Notes: generated by a model not told the origin, from the letters alone. Shown: positions 34,670-43,330, numbered from the stretch's first letter. The stretch: DNA of 64,000 bases from Stenotrophomonas sp. Iso1 (GCF_027497995.1 NZ_JAODBT010000001.1:1824488-1888487), one strand, 5' to 3'. Program-made: numbers and translations.

Positions 34670-35779
34670 TCAATCCACGTGATCCTCAAACTTCCGTCCG
34701 CCCTGGAACGGCATCAAGTGCTGTTTGATGATGCCGTTTGGCACCGTCTCCAACTTCATCACGCCATACTCCTGCGGCCACTGCGCTTGGTCACGCGGTA
34801 GCTTGAACGTGCCCATCAACATGTCCACCAGTGGCAGATGGATGGCGTAGTTCACGTCTACATATTCCTGTTGCCGTGCATGGTGCCAGTGGTGATAGCG
34901 CGGTAGCACCAGCAGGTATTCAAGCCAGCCAAAACGGATGCCGAGGTTGGCATGTGCCAGTACCGCCTGCAGGCCAACCAGGATCACGTAAGCGTTCACT
35001 GCTGGCGTCGAGAAACCCAGAATCAGCAAGGGCAACAACACTGCGCTGCGGGTCATCACAATCTCGACCAAGTGGATGCGCGAACCCGCCAACCAGTCCA
35101 TATGGCGGCTGGAGTGGTGTACAGCGTGGAAGCGCCAGAGCCAAGGGATGTTGTGATATGCGCGGTGCAGCAGCGCCTGTGCCATGTCTGCGACGAACAC
35201 CGCGATCAGAAACTGCGCCCACACCGGCAACGATTGGATCGCCATTTTGAGTGACGGAAATGCGGCCAGGCCCGCAATGGTCGACGTGGATGCCGTCACC
35301 AGGATCAGGATGAACTGCACCAGCACATGGCTCATGAAGAAGTAGGCCACGTCGGTGCGCCAGCCGGAGCGTAGTGGCGATAGCATGCGCTTGCCCAGGT
35401 AACGTTCCAGCGGCACAAACACCAGCGCCGAGAAAAACAGCGACAGCACGAACCAGTCCAGCCCCAGCGAATAGGGTGTCTGTCCAACGCCGTCAATCTG
35501 CACATTGGTGCCGCCCAGAAGCACCGCCAGCGTCGCGCTGCCAACGCCGATGGTGGCGATGCGTTTATTGCGGTCACGCAGGATGGCAGCCGTTCCCATG
35601 ATGAACGCCGCCGCCAGACCCGTCAGCAGCAGATGACGGGCGAAATGCTCGTTGTAGACCGCGCGGAACTCGCGGCTGGTCAGCAGTTCCGGGAAGTGGA
35701 AACAGGCCACTGCCATCAGGCTCAACAGCCCCAGCAGTGCTGATCCATAGGCGAAGAACGAACGGTGTTGTTGGGCCAT
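34670..35779 (-). CDS. Sterol desaturase / fatty acid hydroxylase family membrane protein
   Basis: I chose the ATG at 35779 (GGAAG seven bases upstream), giving 369 residues. The first half has several membrane segments; the second half carries the eight-histidine di-iron pattern: HRAYH, HAVHHSSRH and HHWHHA, found in this superfamily. The enzyme would hydroxylate or desaturate a lipid chain at the membrane using oxygen. It is flanked by a convergent GST gene and a divergent DsbA-like gene and has no obvious pathway neighbours, so the substrate is not inferred. Confidence 0.9.
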   Translation of the reverse strand: MAQQHRSFFAYGSALLGLLSLMAVACFHFPELLTSREFRAVYNEHFARHLLLTGLAAAFIMGTAAILRDRNKRIATIGVGSATLAVLLGGTNVQIDGVGQTPYSLGLDWFVLSLFFSALVFVPLERYLGKRMLSPLRSGWRTDVAYFFMSHVLVQFILILVTASTSTIAGLAAFPSLKMAIQSLPVWAQFLIAVFVADMAQALLHRAYHNIPWLWRFHAVHHSSRHMDWLAGSRIHLVEIVMTRSAVLLPLLILGFSTPAVNAYVILVGLQAVLAHANLGIRFGWLEYLLVLPRYHHWHHARQQEYVDVNYAIHLPLVDMLMGTFKLPRDQAQWPQEYGVMKLETVPNGIIKQHLMPFQGGRKFEDHVD

Positions 35780-35976
35780 GCGCGGACTTCCTGTCTGTGA
35801 CCGAGGGATTCTGCCTGTCGGCGCGGCCCTCTGAAAGCCCCAGGGCATGGGGGTCACGCTGGGCATCCATGCGTTTCACACTGGCTGCGCAGGCCGCGGC
35901 GTACGCTGCATCAAGCAACGGAGACGGTGGTTCAGGCCGCGCCCGACGCTCCAATCCGTTGTCTGGGAGTGCGCTG

Positions 35977-36510
35977 ATGGCTGTCCTGAGTGTTGCTGCA
36001 AGCAAGAATGACCATATCCAGGGAAGCCTGGGCGCGCCGGTTGTGCTGGTGGAGTACGCCGACTACCAGTGTCCTCAATGCGGTGAAGCCTTCTCGTTGG
36101 TGCAGCGTTTGCGGCAGCGGTTTGGTGATGCGCTGTGCGTGGTGTTCCGCAATTTTCCGCTGGTGCAGTCGCATCCGCAGGCATTGCCGGCAGCGATCGT
36201 GGCCGAGTATGCCTCCGTCCACGGGCAGTTCTGGCCGGCGCACGATGCGCTGTTCCGCAGCCAGCAGCAGTTGGGCGAGGTGGTCTACCGCGAACTGATG
36301 CGCGAGTTGGGCCTGTCCGGGGACGAAATGATGGCGGCGATGGATACACCGGCTCACATGCAGCGCATCCAGGGCGATATCGAAGGCGGCGTACGCAGTG
36401 GCGTGAAAGGCACACCGACGTTCTTCGTCAATGGCGAGATATTCACGCCGCAGAGCAGCTTCGAAGAGCTGTACGACCGTATCAACGCGGCGGTTACTCA
36501 CGCCGTCTGA
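35977..36510 (+). CDS. DsbA-like thioredoxin-fold oxidoreductase, no signal peptide
   Basis: From the ATG at 35977 (GGGAG eight bases upstream) the protein has 177 residues. The active site is YADYQCPQCGEAF with the CxxC pair, an inserted helical region follows, and the cis-proline is in GVKGTPTFFVNG near residue 150. This layout is that of the DsbA/DSBA-like thioredoxin_4 group. The absence of a signal peptide suggests a cytoplasmic protein, so it is not a periplasmic disulfide former. It stands opposite the fatty acid hydroxylase and converges with the ArsC-like gene. Confidence 0.88.
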   Translation: MAVLSVAASKNDHIQGSLGAPVVLVEYADYQCPQCGEAFSLVQRLRQRFGDALCVVFRNFPLVQSHPQALPAAIVAEYASVHGQFWPAHDALFRSQQQLGEVVYRELMRELGLSGDEMMAAMDTPAHMQRIQGDIEGGVRSGVKGTPTFFVNGEIFTPQSSFEELYDRINAAVTHAV

Positions 36511-36563
36511 CGCGCACAGGGCGCGCCATTGACGTGCCCTGATGTGCAGCCGCCTGGTTGGGA

Positions 36564-36914
36564 TCAATCCAACAGTGAGTGGACAGTTTCCGGTGGTCGG
36601 CACAGCGCTGTGCCTTTGGCCGTGCGCACGATCGGGCGGTTGATCAATGCCGGATGCGCAGCCATGGCGTCGATCAGTGCCGCTTCATCGTCGAGCTTCT
36701 CGGCCAGCCCCAGCTCGGCAAAAACAGCTTCCTTGGTGCGTAGCAAGTCGCGGGCAGGCAGGCCCATTTCTTTCAGTAGCACCCGCAGCTCCGCTGCTGA
36801 AGGCGGGGTGTCGAGATAGTTGATGACCTCGATGTCGGCACCCGCTTCTTGCAGCAAGGCCAGGGCGCCGCGTGAGTTGGAGCAGCGGTTGTTGTGCCAG
36901 AGGGTTGCTTTCAT
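36564..36914 (-). CDS. Arsenate reductase-like protein (glutaredoxin-dependent ArsC family)
   Basis: The 116-residue protein has the ArsC family layout: HNNRCSNSRGALALL with the catalytic Cys11, then EVINYLDTPPSAAELRVLL and the C-terminal INRPIVRTAKG with the conserved Arg that contacts the anion. It would reduce arsenate using glutathione and glutaredoxin, although family members without an ars operon, as here, may have other roles. It starts four bases after the stop of pldA, so the two are likely one transcript. Confidence 0.92.
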   Translation of the reverse strand: MKATLWHNNRCSNSRGALALLQEAGADIEVINYLDTPPSAAELRVLLKEMGLPARDLLRTKEAVFAELGLAEKLDDEAALIDAMAAHPALINRPIVRTAKGTALCRPPETVHSLLD

Positions 36915-36918
36915 GCGC

Positions 36919-38046
36919 TTAGAACCACTCCAGCAGGGACACGCCCACGCCGATGTAAGTGGCGCGATGGTTGTAGTCGATCATGCTTTCACCGTAGCCA
37001 TCGAACACCTGCACGTGGCCACGCAGCAGGTTGTTGATCGGGAAGCCGTAGTCCAGTTGCACCGAGCCATGTGCCCGGTCACCACTGCGCAGTGAATGAC
37101 GCCCCGTCAGCGCCAGCTCGTGGCCTTTGTGGTTGTAGACCAGGGTGGCGTCGCCACGGCCGATGTAATCCTCGATGTCAGGGTTGTTGTCTTCGCTGCG
37201 GCTTTCGGGGATGCGGTACCAAGGGCGCAGCATGATGGCCCAGTTCTCGCGGTCCAGGCCCACATTGAAGATCACCCGGTTCCAGCTGCGCGACAGTGGG
37301 TCGCTGCGGCCATTGGACTGGTGGTTGAGGCTGATGCCGGTCATGCGTCCATTCCAGCCGAACAGCGAGTAACCGTTGCGGAAGGTCAGCATCACCTCGG
37401 GTTCGTAGTTGGTCTCCCGGAATGGCCGTGACAGTTCGCTGTTGTAAGCCTGCCAACGCGAGCTCTGGGTATAGCCGACCCAGATATCGCCGTTGTCGCC
37501 GAACAGGTTCTCGGTGACCTTGGTCTTGAAGCTGAGCTGGAACTTCAGCTCGGTGCCGTCCAGTTCTTCCGGCGCGGTGACGGAGTTGTTGGGGTTGGGC
37601 GAGTGCGGCATCACATTGGGCTTGCTGCTCCAGAACGCCGGCAGCAGGTACACCGGCTTATAGGCGCGCAGTTGGAACAGGCCCAGTTTGGAGTCCTTGG
37701 CCAGCTCCCAGCGGCTGTCCAGCAGCGAGCCGCGGCCGGCATTGGCCGCCAACGAATCCAATTCGTCATGGGCAAACAATTCATTACGGCGGGGATTCTG
37801 CTCATCCAACGCTTTGGCTTCCTTTCGAGCCATGAGCGCGGCACTGGCAGCGGCGTCGGCGGCGCGGGTATCGGCGGGGCCGCGGCCCAATGCCTTGTCG
37901 TAGCAGGCCAGCCGGGCGGCATCAAAATCCAGGGCGAAACAGGCCTCCGGCGAGGCTGGCTCGGGAGCAGATTCCTGGGCAAATAGGGGGCTGCTGGTGC
38001 CACCCAAGGCGATCAGCAAGGCGTAGTGCAGGGGCGTATTTCGCAT
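36919..38046 (-). CDS. pldA: Outer membrane phospholipase A1
   Basis: From the ATG at 38046 the precursor has 375 residues with a signal peptide (residues 1-23, ending SPLFA). A charged linker leads to a beta-barrel C-terminal domain ending in a final aromatic residue, LLEWF. The catalytic triad of OMPLA is present with exact spacing: His242 and Ser244 in NHQSNG, and Asn256 in LSRSWNR. The enzyme hydrolyses phospholipids in the outer leaflet when the envelope is damaged. arsC follows four bases downstream. An alternative start three codons earlier (MHT) is possible. Confidence 0.95.
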   Translation of the reverse strand: MRNTPLHYALLIALGGTSSPLFAQESAPEPASPEACFALDFDAARLACYDKALGRGPADTRAADAAASAALMARKEAKALDEQNPRRNELFAHDELDSLAANAGRGSLLDSRWELAKDSKLGLFQLRAYKPVYLLPAFWSSKPNVMPHSPNPNNSVTAPEELDGTELKFQLSFKTKVTENLFGDNGDIWVGYTQSSRWQAYNSELSRPFRETNYEPEVMLTFRNGYSLFGWNGRMTGISLNHQSNGRSDPLSRSWNRVIFNVGLDRENWAIMLRPWYRIPESRSEDNNPDIEDYIGRGDATLVYNHKGHELALTGRHSLRSGDRAHGSVQLDYGFPINNLLRGHVQVFDGYGESMIDYNHRATYIGVGVSLLEWF

Positions 38047-38172
38047 GGTGTGCATCCGGTCGCTGGAGGGGCCGGGCCGTGCCGGGGGCAAGGAGTGCCC
38101 CGGCGCGACGTAATGGCTTTGAGGGGATTGTCGGCGATTGCCCCGTGGAGGGGGAGTCGTGATGCAGCCAGG

Positions 38173-38658
38173 TCACATGAACCAGGCTGCCGCGAACAGG
38201 CCAATCATCGCCATGGCCAAGCCCAGTTTGAGTGCCACGCCCAACACGATGCCCAGCCAGGTACCCAGACCGACCTTGGTGGCCTGGCCCAGCTTGCGCC
38301 CGTGCAGATACTCGCCAAGCAGCGCGCCAGCAAAGGGGCCGACAAACAGGCCGATGGGCATGAAAAATAACCCCACTACCGTACCGATAGCCGCGCCCAG
38401 TAGGGCCATTTTGCTGGCCCCCACCTTCTGCGCGCCGATCACCGTGGACAACACGTCAACCACCATCGAGATGAGGGTAAGCACACCCAGCACCACCAGC
38501 GGCAGCCAGCCGACCCGTTCAAAACCCTCGGTCCAGGCCGCGACCAGCAGGCCAATAAACACCAAGGGCACACCGGGCAGGGCAGGCAGGATGATGCCGG
38601 CGAAACCGACGATGACCAGTAGGGCGGCGATCAGATAAAAGATGAATGAATAGTCCAT
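38173..38658 (-). CDS. DUF456 family membrane protein
   Basis: A 161-residue hydrophobic protein with about four or five membrane segments. GFAGIILPALPGVPLVFIG near the N terminus and VGPFAGALLGEYLHGR in the middle are the two glycine/proline-rich signatures of DUF456. The function of this family is unknown. It lies upstream of pldA by 126 bases on the same strand, with no sign of coupling, and its start faces the cold shock gene region. Confidence 0.88.
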   Translation of the reverse strand: MDYSFIFYLIAALLVIVGFAGIILPALPGVPLVFIGLLVAAWTEGFERVGWLPLVVLGVLTLISMVVDVLSTVIGAQKVGASKMALLGAAIGTVVGLFFMPIGLFVGPFAGALLGEYLHGRKLGQATKVGLGTWLGIVLGVALKLGLAMAMIGLFAAAWFM

Positions 38659-38686
38659 GTTGACTCTGAGGAAGGACGAATAGGGG

Positions 38687-38716
38687 TTGACTTTATTGTC
38701 TCACCGCGATTGCAAT
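38687..38716 (+). promoter_or_regulatory. Candidate promoter of the cold shock gene
   Basis: TTGACT (38687-38692, five of six) and TGCAAT (38711-38716, four of six) with an 18-base spacer. A start near 38723 would give a leader of about 168 bases. Confidence 0.4.
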
Positions 38717-38890
38717 TTGATTTGCCTCGGGTTAAGTTGCAGCCGCTGAGCTTGGCAAGGTCACCGTGAATCGTGGCCTGATGGGTAGATCGAATGATTT
38801 GCTGCATCGTTGCACCTCGCTTCCTCCTTGCAATCAGCCGCCTTACGGGGCGTTCCATCAAACGAGAGAGAGCACCAGGGAGTTAGTGAG

Positions 38891-39100
38891 ATGTCCGATC
38901 GCGAAACCGGTACCGTCAAGTGGTTCAATGATGCCAAGGGCTTCGGCTTCATCAGCCGTGAAAGTGGTGAGGATGTGTTCGTGCACTTCCGCGCCATCCA
39001 GTCCGATGGTTTCAAGAGCCTGAAGGAAGGCCAGCAGGTCACCTTCACCGTCGTCCAGGGCCAGAAGGGCCTGCAGGCGGACGCTGTGCAGCCGGTCTGA
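38891..39100 (+). CDS. Cold shock protein (CspA family)
   Basis: A 69-residue OB-fold RNA chaperone. RNP1 is KGFGFIS (about 16-22) and RNP2 is VFVHF, both complete, so it should bind single-stranded RNA and keep messages open, in the cold or as a general chaperone. I use the ATG at 38891 with AGGGAG upstream; the frame extends further but has no family sequence. A long untranslated leader and a strong terminator bracket the gene. Confidence 0.96.
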   Translation: MSDRETGTVKWFNDAKGFGFISRESGEDVFVHFRAIQSDGFKSLKEGQQVTFTVVQGQKGLQADAVQPV

Positions 39101-39124
39101 GAAGGCCCGCTGCAGCAGAACAAA

Positions 39125-39155
39125 GAAAGGCCCGCGCAAGCGGGCCTTTCTTTTT
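39125..39155 (+). terminator. Intrinsic terminator of the cold shock gene
   Basis: GAAAGGCCCGC and GCGGGCCTTTC (11 bp, loop GCAA), followed by TTTTT. Confidence 0.92.
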
Positions 39156-39177
39156 GCCGGAGGGCAGGGCTGCCAAC

Positions 39178-39666
39178 TCAGCGCAGCACGACGCGACCGT
39201 TCACCACGCGAACGTAGGTGTTCTCGCGGATGCCGCCCAGATCCTTCTGGTTGACCATGATCACGCGGCCGTCATCCATGCGTACCTGGATGTCATACGA
39301 GTTGCCGGTCACGTTCTGCTGGACCTTGTTGCCGGCCAGTGCGCCACCGACAGCGCCTGCCACGGCAGCGATGTTCTGGTTGCCCTTGCTGCCACCGGTA
39401 TGGTCGGAGATTTCATGGCCAGCAACGGCGCCCACCAAGCCGCCAAGAATGGCGCCGGTAGCCGTGGGTGCGGTGCGGCCGGAAGCGACAGTGTTGATGC
39501 GAGTGACGATGCCGCAGTCATTGCAACGGTTCTGGTTGTAGCCGTTGTCGTAATTGCCGCCGCTGTTGCCGCCATAGTTGCCGCCGTTGCTGTAACCCGG
39601 GGAAGTGGCGCAACCGGCCAGGGCCAGGCTGGCAATTGTGCCTACGGCGATCAGTCGAATCTTCAT
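39178..39666 (-). CDS. Glycine-zipper lipoprotein (SlyB / 17-kDa antigen type)
   Basis: The 162-residue precursor has lipobox LALAGC. A Gly/Asn/Tyr-rich linker follows, then a 2TM glycine zipper: ATGAILGGLVGAVAGHE and AAVAGAVGGALAGNKV, with GxxxG repeats that pack into the outer membrane. The C-terminal part has DIQVRMDDGRVIMVNQ, found in SlyB-like proteins. It likely helps outer-membrane integrity. Two further glycine-zipper genes (42253 and 51008) lie in the next 12 kb. The gene is convergent with the cold shock gene. Confidence 0.9.
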   Translation of the reverse strand: MKIRLIAVGTIASLALAGCATSPGYSNGGNYGGNSGGNYDNGYNQNRCNDCGIVTRINTVASGRTAPTATGAILGGLVGAVAGHEISDHTGGSKGNQNIAAVAGAVGGALAGNKVQQNVTGNSYDIQVRMDDGRVIMVNQKDLGGIRENTYVRVVNGRVVLR

Positions 39667-39776
39667 GAGTGTTTGTCCTTGCCAGATGAGGATGACGGTA
39701 TGAGGGCATACCCGTCGCGAAGATCGTGTCGTTTTTCATGTGAATGGAGGGCCAACCACATGTTCAGAACCTGTAC

Positions 39777-40208
39777 TTACTTGAAATCCTGGTGACAGGC
39801 CTTGCAGTCGCTGCCGATCTTCTGGGCCATGACCGCCAATGCTGCACAGTCTGCTGGGGGCTTGGCCAGAGCATCGTTCAACGTGGCGCGGAAGCGGCTG
39901 GCGTGCAGTTGGAAGCGCTGGTCGTCACGCAGGCTGGGGAATGCCGTTTCCAGATCATTGGACAGCGCGCGCAGGGTCTGCAGGCGCGGCGTGGTGTCGT
40001 TGATGGTGCAGCGGTTCTGCTTCTGGCTATCGCTGAGCAACTGCGCCTGCTTGGCCATCACGGTCATCAGGCTGCCGGGGAAGTGATCCTGGCGGGCCTG
40101 CAGGGCGCGCATGCCCATCACCGTGGTCACCCCGCCGATCAACAGCCCGGCGATGAGAACAAACAGATAACGGGAGGCTTTGGACGGCGGGCGGACGGGG
40201 TCGGTCAT
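39777..40208 (-). CDS. Membrane-anchored cytochrome c' like protein
   Basis: The 143-residue protein has one membrane segment near the N terminus (about 14-33), then a four-helix-bundle-like region and a single haem site DCKACHQDF at the very end, as in cytochrome c' proteins. Uncleaved anchor, since no cleavage site is seen. It would hold a high-spin haem in the periplasm and may bind nitric oxide or pass electrons. It is divergent from tcdA. The role is inferred from haem placement only. Confidence 0.8.
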   Translation of the reverse strand: MTDPVRPPSKASRYLFVLIAGLLIGGVTTVMGMRALQARQDHFPGSLMTVMAKQAQLLSDSQKQNRCTINDTTPRLQTLRALSNDLETAFPSLRDDQRFQLHASRFRATLNDALAKPPADCAALAVMAQKIGSDCKACHQDFK

Positions 40209-40272
40209 TGCGTTGGCTCCGGAGGCTACGTGGCAGTGAGGGTGTGATGTTCGCGCATTATGCCGTCAAGGC

Positions 40273-40278
40273 TAAAAT
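40273..40278 (+). promoter_or_regulatory. Candidate -10 hexamer for leaderless tcdA transcript
   Basis: TAAAAT ends six bases before the ATG at 40285, with GCGCCG between and no Shine-Dalgarno site. Confidence 0.5.
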
Positions 40279-40284
40279 GCGCCG

Positions 40285-41112
40285 ATGAAAGAACAACTGC
40301 GTGAGCGATTTGCCGGCGTGGACCGGCTGTACGGGGCGGGCACCATTGAGCATCTGGCCAACTGCCGGGTGGCGGTGGTCGGCATGGGGGGGGTGGGCTC
40401 GTGGGTGGTTGAAGCCTTGGTGCGTACGGCCGTCGGCCACCTCACCCTGATTGATGCTGACGACATCTGTGTATCCAACAGCAACCGGCAGCTACCGGCG
40501 ATGGTTGGCCAGTATGGGCGCAACAAGGCGCTGGCGATGGCCGAGCGTTGCCGGGCGATCAATCCGGATGTGGACGTGGATGCGGTGGAGTCGTTCCTCA
40601 CCACCTCCAACATGGAGCAGCTGTTGGACCGCGGTTTCGATCTGGTGATCGACGCCTGCGACAGCTTCCGGGTGAAGGTGGAAACCATTGCCTGGTGCCG
40701 CCGTCGCAAGTTGCCGTTGCTCACGGTGGGTGCTGCCGGCGGGCGTACCGACCCGACGTTGGTGCGCGTTCGCGACGTGTCGCGTACTGAGCATGACGCG
40801 ATGATGGCCTTGATCCGCAAGAAACTTCGCAGTGAGTTCAATTTCCCCAAGAACGCGCAACGCTACTTCGGCGTGCCGGCGGTGTATTCGCTGGAGAACG
40901 TGAAATACCCGCAGGCCGACGGCAGTGTCTGTGGCGTGCGGCCGAACTTGGGCCCGGATGAAGCGATGAAGCTCGACTGTGGCGCAGGCCTGGGCGCAGC
41001 CACGCACATCACCGGCGCCTTTGCATTCGTCGCGGTAGGCAAGGCATTGGAGATGTTGCTCAAGAAGCGGGACGCCACGCCGGCGGCACAAGGCCGTTCT
41101 ACAGCGGCGTGA
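40285..41112 (+). CDS. tcdA: tRNA threonylcarbamoyladenosine dehydratase
   Basis: A 275-residue E1-like (ThiF/MoeB fold) ATPase that cyclises the threonylcarbamoyl group of t6A at position 37 of tRNAs reading ANN codons. The adenylate-binding loop is VVGMGGVGSW (about 31-40), with DADDICVSNSNRQ next and a catalytic CGVRPNLGPDEAMKLDCG region in the C-terminal part that includes the family cysteines. No Shine-Dalgarno site precedes the ATG. Its 3' end overlaps the convergent tatD gene by 14 bases. Confidence 0.94.
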   Translation: MKEQLRERFAGVDRLYGAGTIEHLANCRVAVVGMGGVGSWVVEALVRTAVGHLTLIDADDICVSNSNRQLPAMVGQYGRNKALAMAERCRAINPDVDVDAVESFLTTSNMEQLLDRGFDLVIDACDSFRVKVETIAWCRRRKLPLLTVGAAGGRTDPTLVRVRDVSRTEHDAMMALIRKKLRSEFNFPKNAQRYFGVPAVYSLENVKYPQADGSVCGVRPNLGPDEAMKLDCGAGLGAATHITGAFAFVAVGKALEMLLKKRDATPAAQGRSTAA

Positions 41113-41869
41113 GTCCAAACAGACGTCGTGCGTTGGCGGTGGTTTGCGTGGCGATTTCTTCGGGTGTTTGGCCGCGAAGTTCGGCGACGGTTTCCAGAAT
41201 GACGGCCAGACGCTCCGGCTCGTTGCGTTGGCCACGGATGCCGGCATCGGGTTGGTCCGGGGCGTCGGTTTCCAGCAGCAGGTATTCCAGCGGCATCTGT
41301 GCCACCAGGGTGCGCAGTCGGTTGGCGCGCGGGTAGGTCAACGGCCCACCCAGGCCGATCATGAAGCCCAGGTTCCACAGTTGCCGCGCCTGCTCCGGAC
41401 TGCCAGAGAAGCTGTGCACCACGCCGCGCAGCGGTCCGGTTTGACGGATGCGCTGGATCACCTCGTCCACCGCACGCCGTGCGTGAACTATCAGCGGTAG
41501 TTGGTACGTGCGCGCCAGTGTCAGTTGCCCTTGGAAGAAGAAGCGCTGGCGTTCTGGGTCGAGATCCTCGACAAAAAAGTCCAACCCGCATTCGCCGATG
41601 GCGGTTGGTGACTCGCGCTCAATCCATTCCTGCAGCAACGGCAGGTGCTCAGGGCGGTGCTCGGCCAGGAACATCGGGTGCAGGCCGTAAGCTGGATGCA
41701 GTCCGGGAGCGGAGGCGCATACGTGCTGCAGTTTGGGCCAGCTGGCGGCGGTTACCGCCGGGAGGACCTGATGTCGTACCCCGGCGGCGTGGGCCCGGGC
41801 CAGCACGGCCTTGCGGTCGATATCGAACGCATCGGCATCAAGGTGGCAATGGCTGTCGACCAACTGCAC
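41099..41869 (-). CDS. TatD family metal-dependent hydrolase (deoxyribonuclease-like)
   Basis: The 256-residue TIM-barrel hydrolase has all metal sites of the family: DSHCHLD at the N terminus, ECGLDF with the bridging Glu, a middle histidine in LIVHAR, then HSFSG and ETDAPDQ. TatD proteins act as nucleases on damaged DNA or RNA, or as D-aminoacyl hydrolases; they take no part in Tat export. It starts three bases after the stop of the DUF6116-like gene, so the two are one unit. It overlaps tcdA tail-to-tail. Confidence 0.93.
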   Translation of the reverse strand: MQLVDSHCHLDADAFDIDRKAVLARAHAAGVRHQVLPAVTAASWPKLQHVCASAPGLHPAYGLHPMFLAEHRPEHLPLLQEWIERESPTAIGECGLDFFVEDLDPERQRFFFQGQLTLARTYQLPLIVHARRAVDEVIQRIRQTGPLRGVVHSFSGSPEQARQLWNLGFMIGLGGPLTYPRANRLRTLVAQMPLEYLLLETDAPDQPDAGIRGQRNEPERLAVILETVAELRGQTPEEIATQTTANARRLFGLTPL

Positions 41870-41872
41870 GGA

Positions 41873-42097
41873 TCAGGGCTTTCGGGGCAAAGCGGGCGGA
41901 TCGGTCGCAGGGTCCTTGCGACGCTTCCAGTTAGCCAGTAGCACGGTGCTCAGGCCAAACAGGATTTCGTCGAGGAACGGCAGCGGATCGGGCAGCAGCA
42001 TGCTGACTGCGAACAGGGCTGCAGTGATCTTGAACAAGGTGGGATAACGCAGCTTGCGCGCCCAGTTCAGGAACGGCGTCAGCATCATGGTCGACAT
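41873..42097 (-). CDS. Small membrane protein, DUF6116-like
   Basis: With the ATG at 42097 (AGGA six bases upstream) the protein has 74 residues. It has one or two hydrophobic stretches (about 17-36 and 40-55) and basic or polar ends: LNWARKLRYPTLFKITAALF is characteristic of a family I recall only from Xanthomonadaceae. No function is known. It lies immediately before tatD, three bases apart, and is probably cotranscribed with it. Confidence 0.75.
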   Translation of the reverse strand: MSTMMLTPFLNWARKLRYPTLFKITAALFAVSMLLPDPLPFLDEILFGLSTVLLANWKRRKDPATDPPALPRKP

Positions 42098-42252
42098 GGC
42101 AAATCCTGTTGTAGGGAGGACCAACAGGCGTGATATTGCGACGGTCAGGGCGATTTCGATAGATGGCTGCCAGAGATACTGGCCTCTGTTCAGCTTGGTC
42201 GTGCTGGAATCGCCCCATATCAGAACGCGGCCAAGCCGCTGGGAGCCCGCTT

Positions 42253-43080
42253 ATGAAGAGCACTACGACAACCATCCTGGTGGCAACTGGCGCTTTGCTG
42301 GTGGGCGGTATTGCCACGGCCGCCTTCATGCAGGGCCGCGATAAAGCCACCACGCTGCCGGCCACTGAAACGCCGGCCCCGTTGGTGGACGGCGCCTTGC
42401 TGGGCGGCGACGCAGCCACCGATGCGCTGGCGGCAACCGGCAACAAGCTGGAATACGCCGACGTGCTCAAGGTCGCTCCGGTGACCCAGAAGGAGCGCAT
42501 CTACGGCACCGTGACCGGTAGCGACCCGATCCGCGAAACCTCCAGTACCAGCACCCCGCACGAGGTCTGCGAAGACGTGGCAGTGCAGGAGCGCCTGCCC
42601 GAGCGCGACGGCAATGTCGGCGGCACCGTTGCTGGTGCGGTGATTGGCGGCCTGCTGGGCAACCAAGTGGGCGGCGGCAACGGCAAGAAGGCGGCAACCG
42701 CTCTGGGCGCGGCCGCAGGTGGCGTGATTGGCAATCAGGTCGACAAGCGTCACGTGGGTGGCCGTGTGGTCAACCGCACCGAGCGCCAGTGTCACACCGA
42801 GCAGCGCACTGCGGAGTCCAGTCGCGTCACGGGCTACAACGTCACCTACCGCAAGCCGGATGGCAGCACCGGAACCATGCGCACGGACAACAAGCCGGGT
42901 GAGCGCGTGTCATTGGGCAATGCTGACCAGACCATCGGTTACGACGTGACGTACCGTTATGACGGCCAGGAAAAGACCGTGCGCATGGACAACCGTCCGG
43001 CCAGCGATCGCCTGCCAGTGTTGGATGGCCAGATCGTGACCCAGACGGCTGCGGCTGATGGCAGCAGCAACCGCCAGTAA
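42253..43080 (+). CDS. Glycine-zipper 2TM domain protein with C-terminal soluble part
   Basis: From the ATG at 42253 (GGGAG upstream) the protein has 275 residues. An N-terminal segment (about 6-26) is a membrane anchor or signal. The middle holds a 2TM glycine zipper: GGTVAGAVIGGLLGNQVG and AATALGAAAGGVIGNQV. The C-terminal part has two copies of a GYNVTYRKPDGSTGTMRTD-like unit, the second being GYDVTYRYDGQEKTVRMD. The repeated short Y-rich unit recurs in glycine-zipper proteins of this family. It is likely an outer-membrane or envelope protein. Confidence 0.88.
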   Translation: MKSTTTTILVATGALLVGGIATAAFMQGRDKATTLPATETPAPLVDGALLGGDAATDALAATGNKLEYADVLKVAPVTQKERIYGTVTGSDPIRETSSTSTPHEVCEDVAVQERLPERDGNVGGTVAGAVIGGLLGNQVGGGNGKKAATALGAAAGGVIGNQVDKRHVGGRVVNRTERQCHTEQRTAESSRVTGYNVTYRKPDGSTGTMRTDNKPGERVSLGNADQTIGYDVTYRYDGQEKTVRMDNRPASDRLPVLDGQIVTQTAAADGSSNRQ

Positions 43081-43104
43081 GTGGCGTTGTCTGATGGAAA
43101 AGTG

Positions 43105-43136
43105 GAAGGCCGGCGAAAGCCGGCCTTCTGCGTTTT
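43105..43136 (+). terminator. Intrinsic terminator after the glycine-zipper gene
   Basis: GAAGGCCGGC and GCCGGCCTTC (10 bp) around GAAA, followed by TGCGTTTTT. Confidence 0.9.
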
Positions 43137-43330
43137 TGAGTGAGGGTGCGTGGCAAAGCAGCTGCCCCCAGTTCTCCCCTTCGCTTCGTAAGAAGAAGGG
43201 GCGCATCGCCACTGCTACAACCGTCATCCTCGACCGAGACATCGCTTGCGCACAGCCATGGGAGGATCTGGGGTGGCGCTCCCTATTCCTGGTGATAGCG
43301 TTGCACCCCTAATCAACGGAGAAGATAAAC

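Noticed and set aside
43137..43330. CCCCTTC...GAAGGGG hairpin before the GNAT gene
   Set aside because: The loop is 12 bases and the stem seven, with no T tract; it could be a decayed repeat but is too weak to list.
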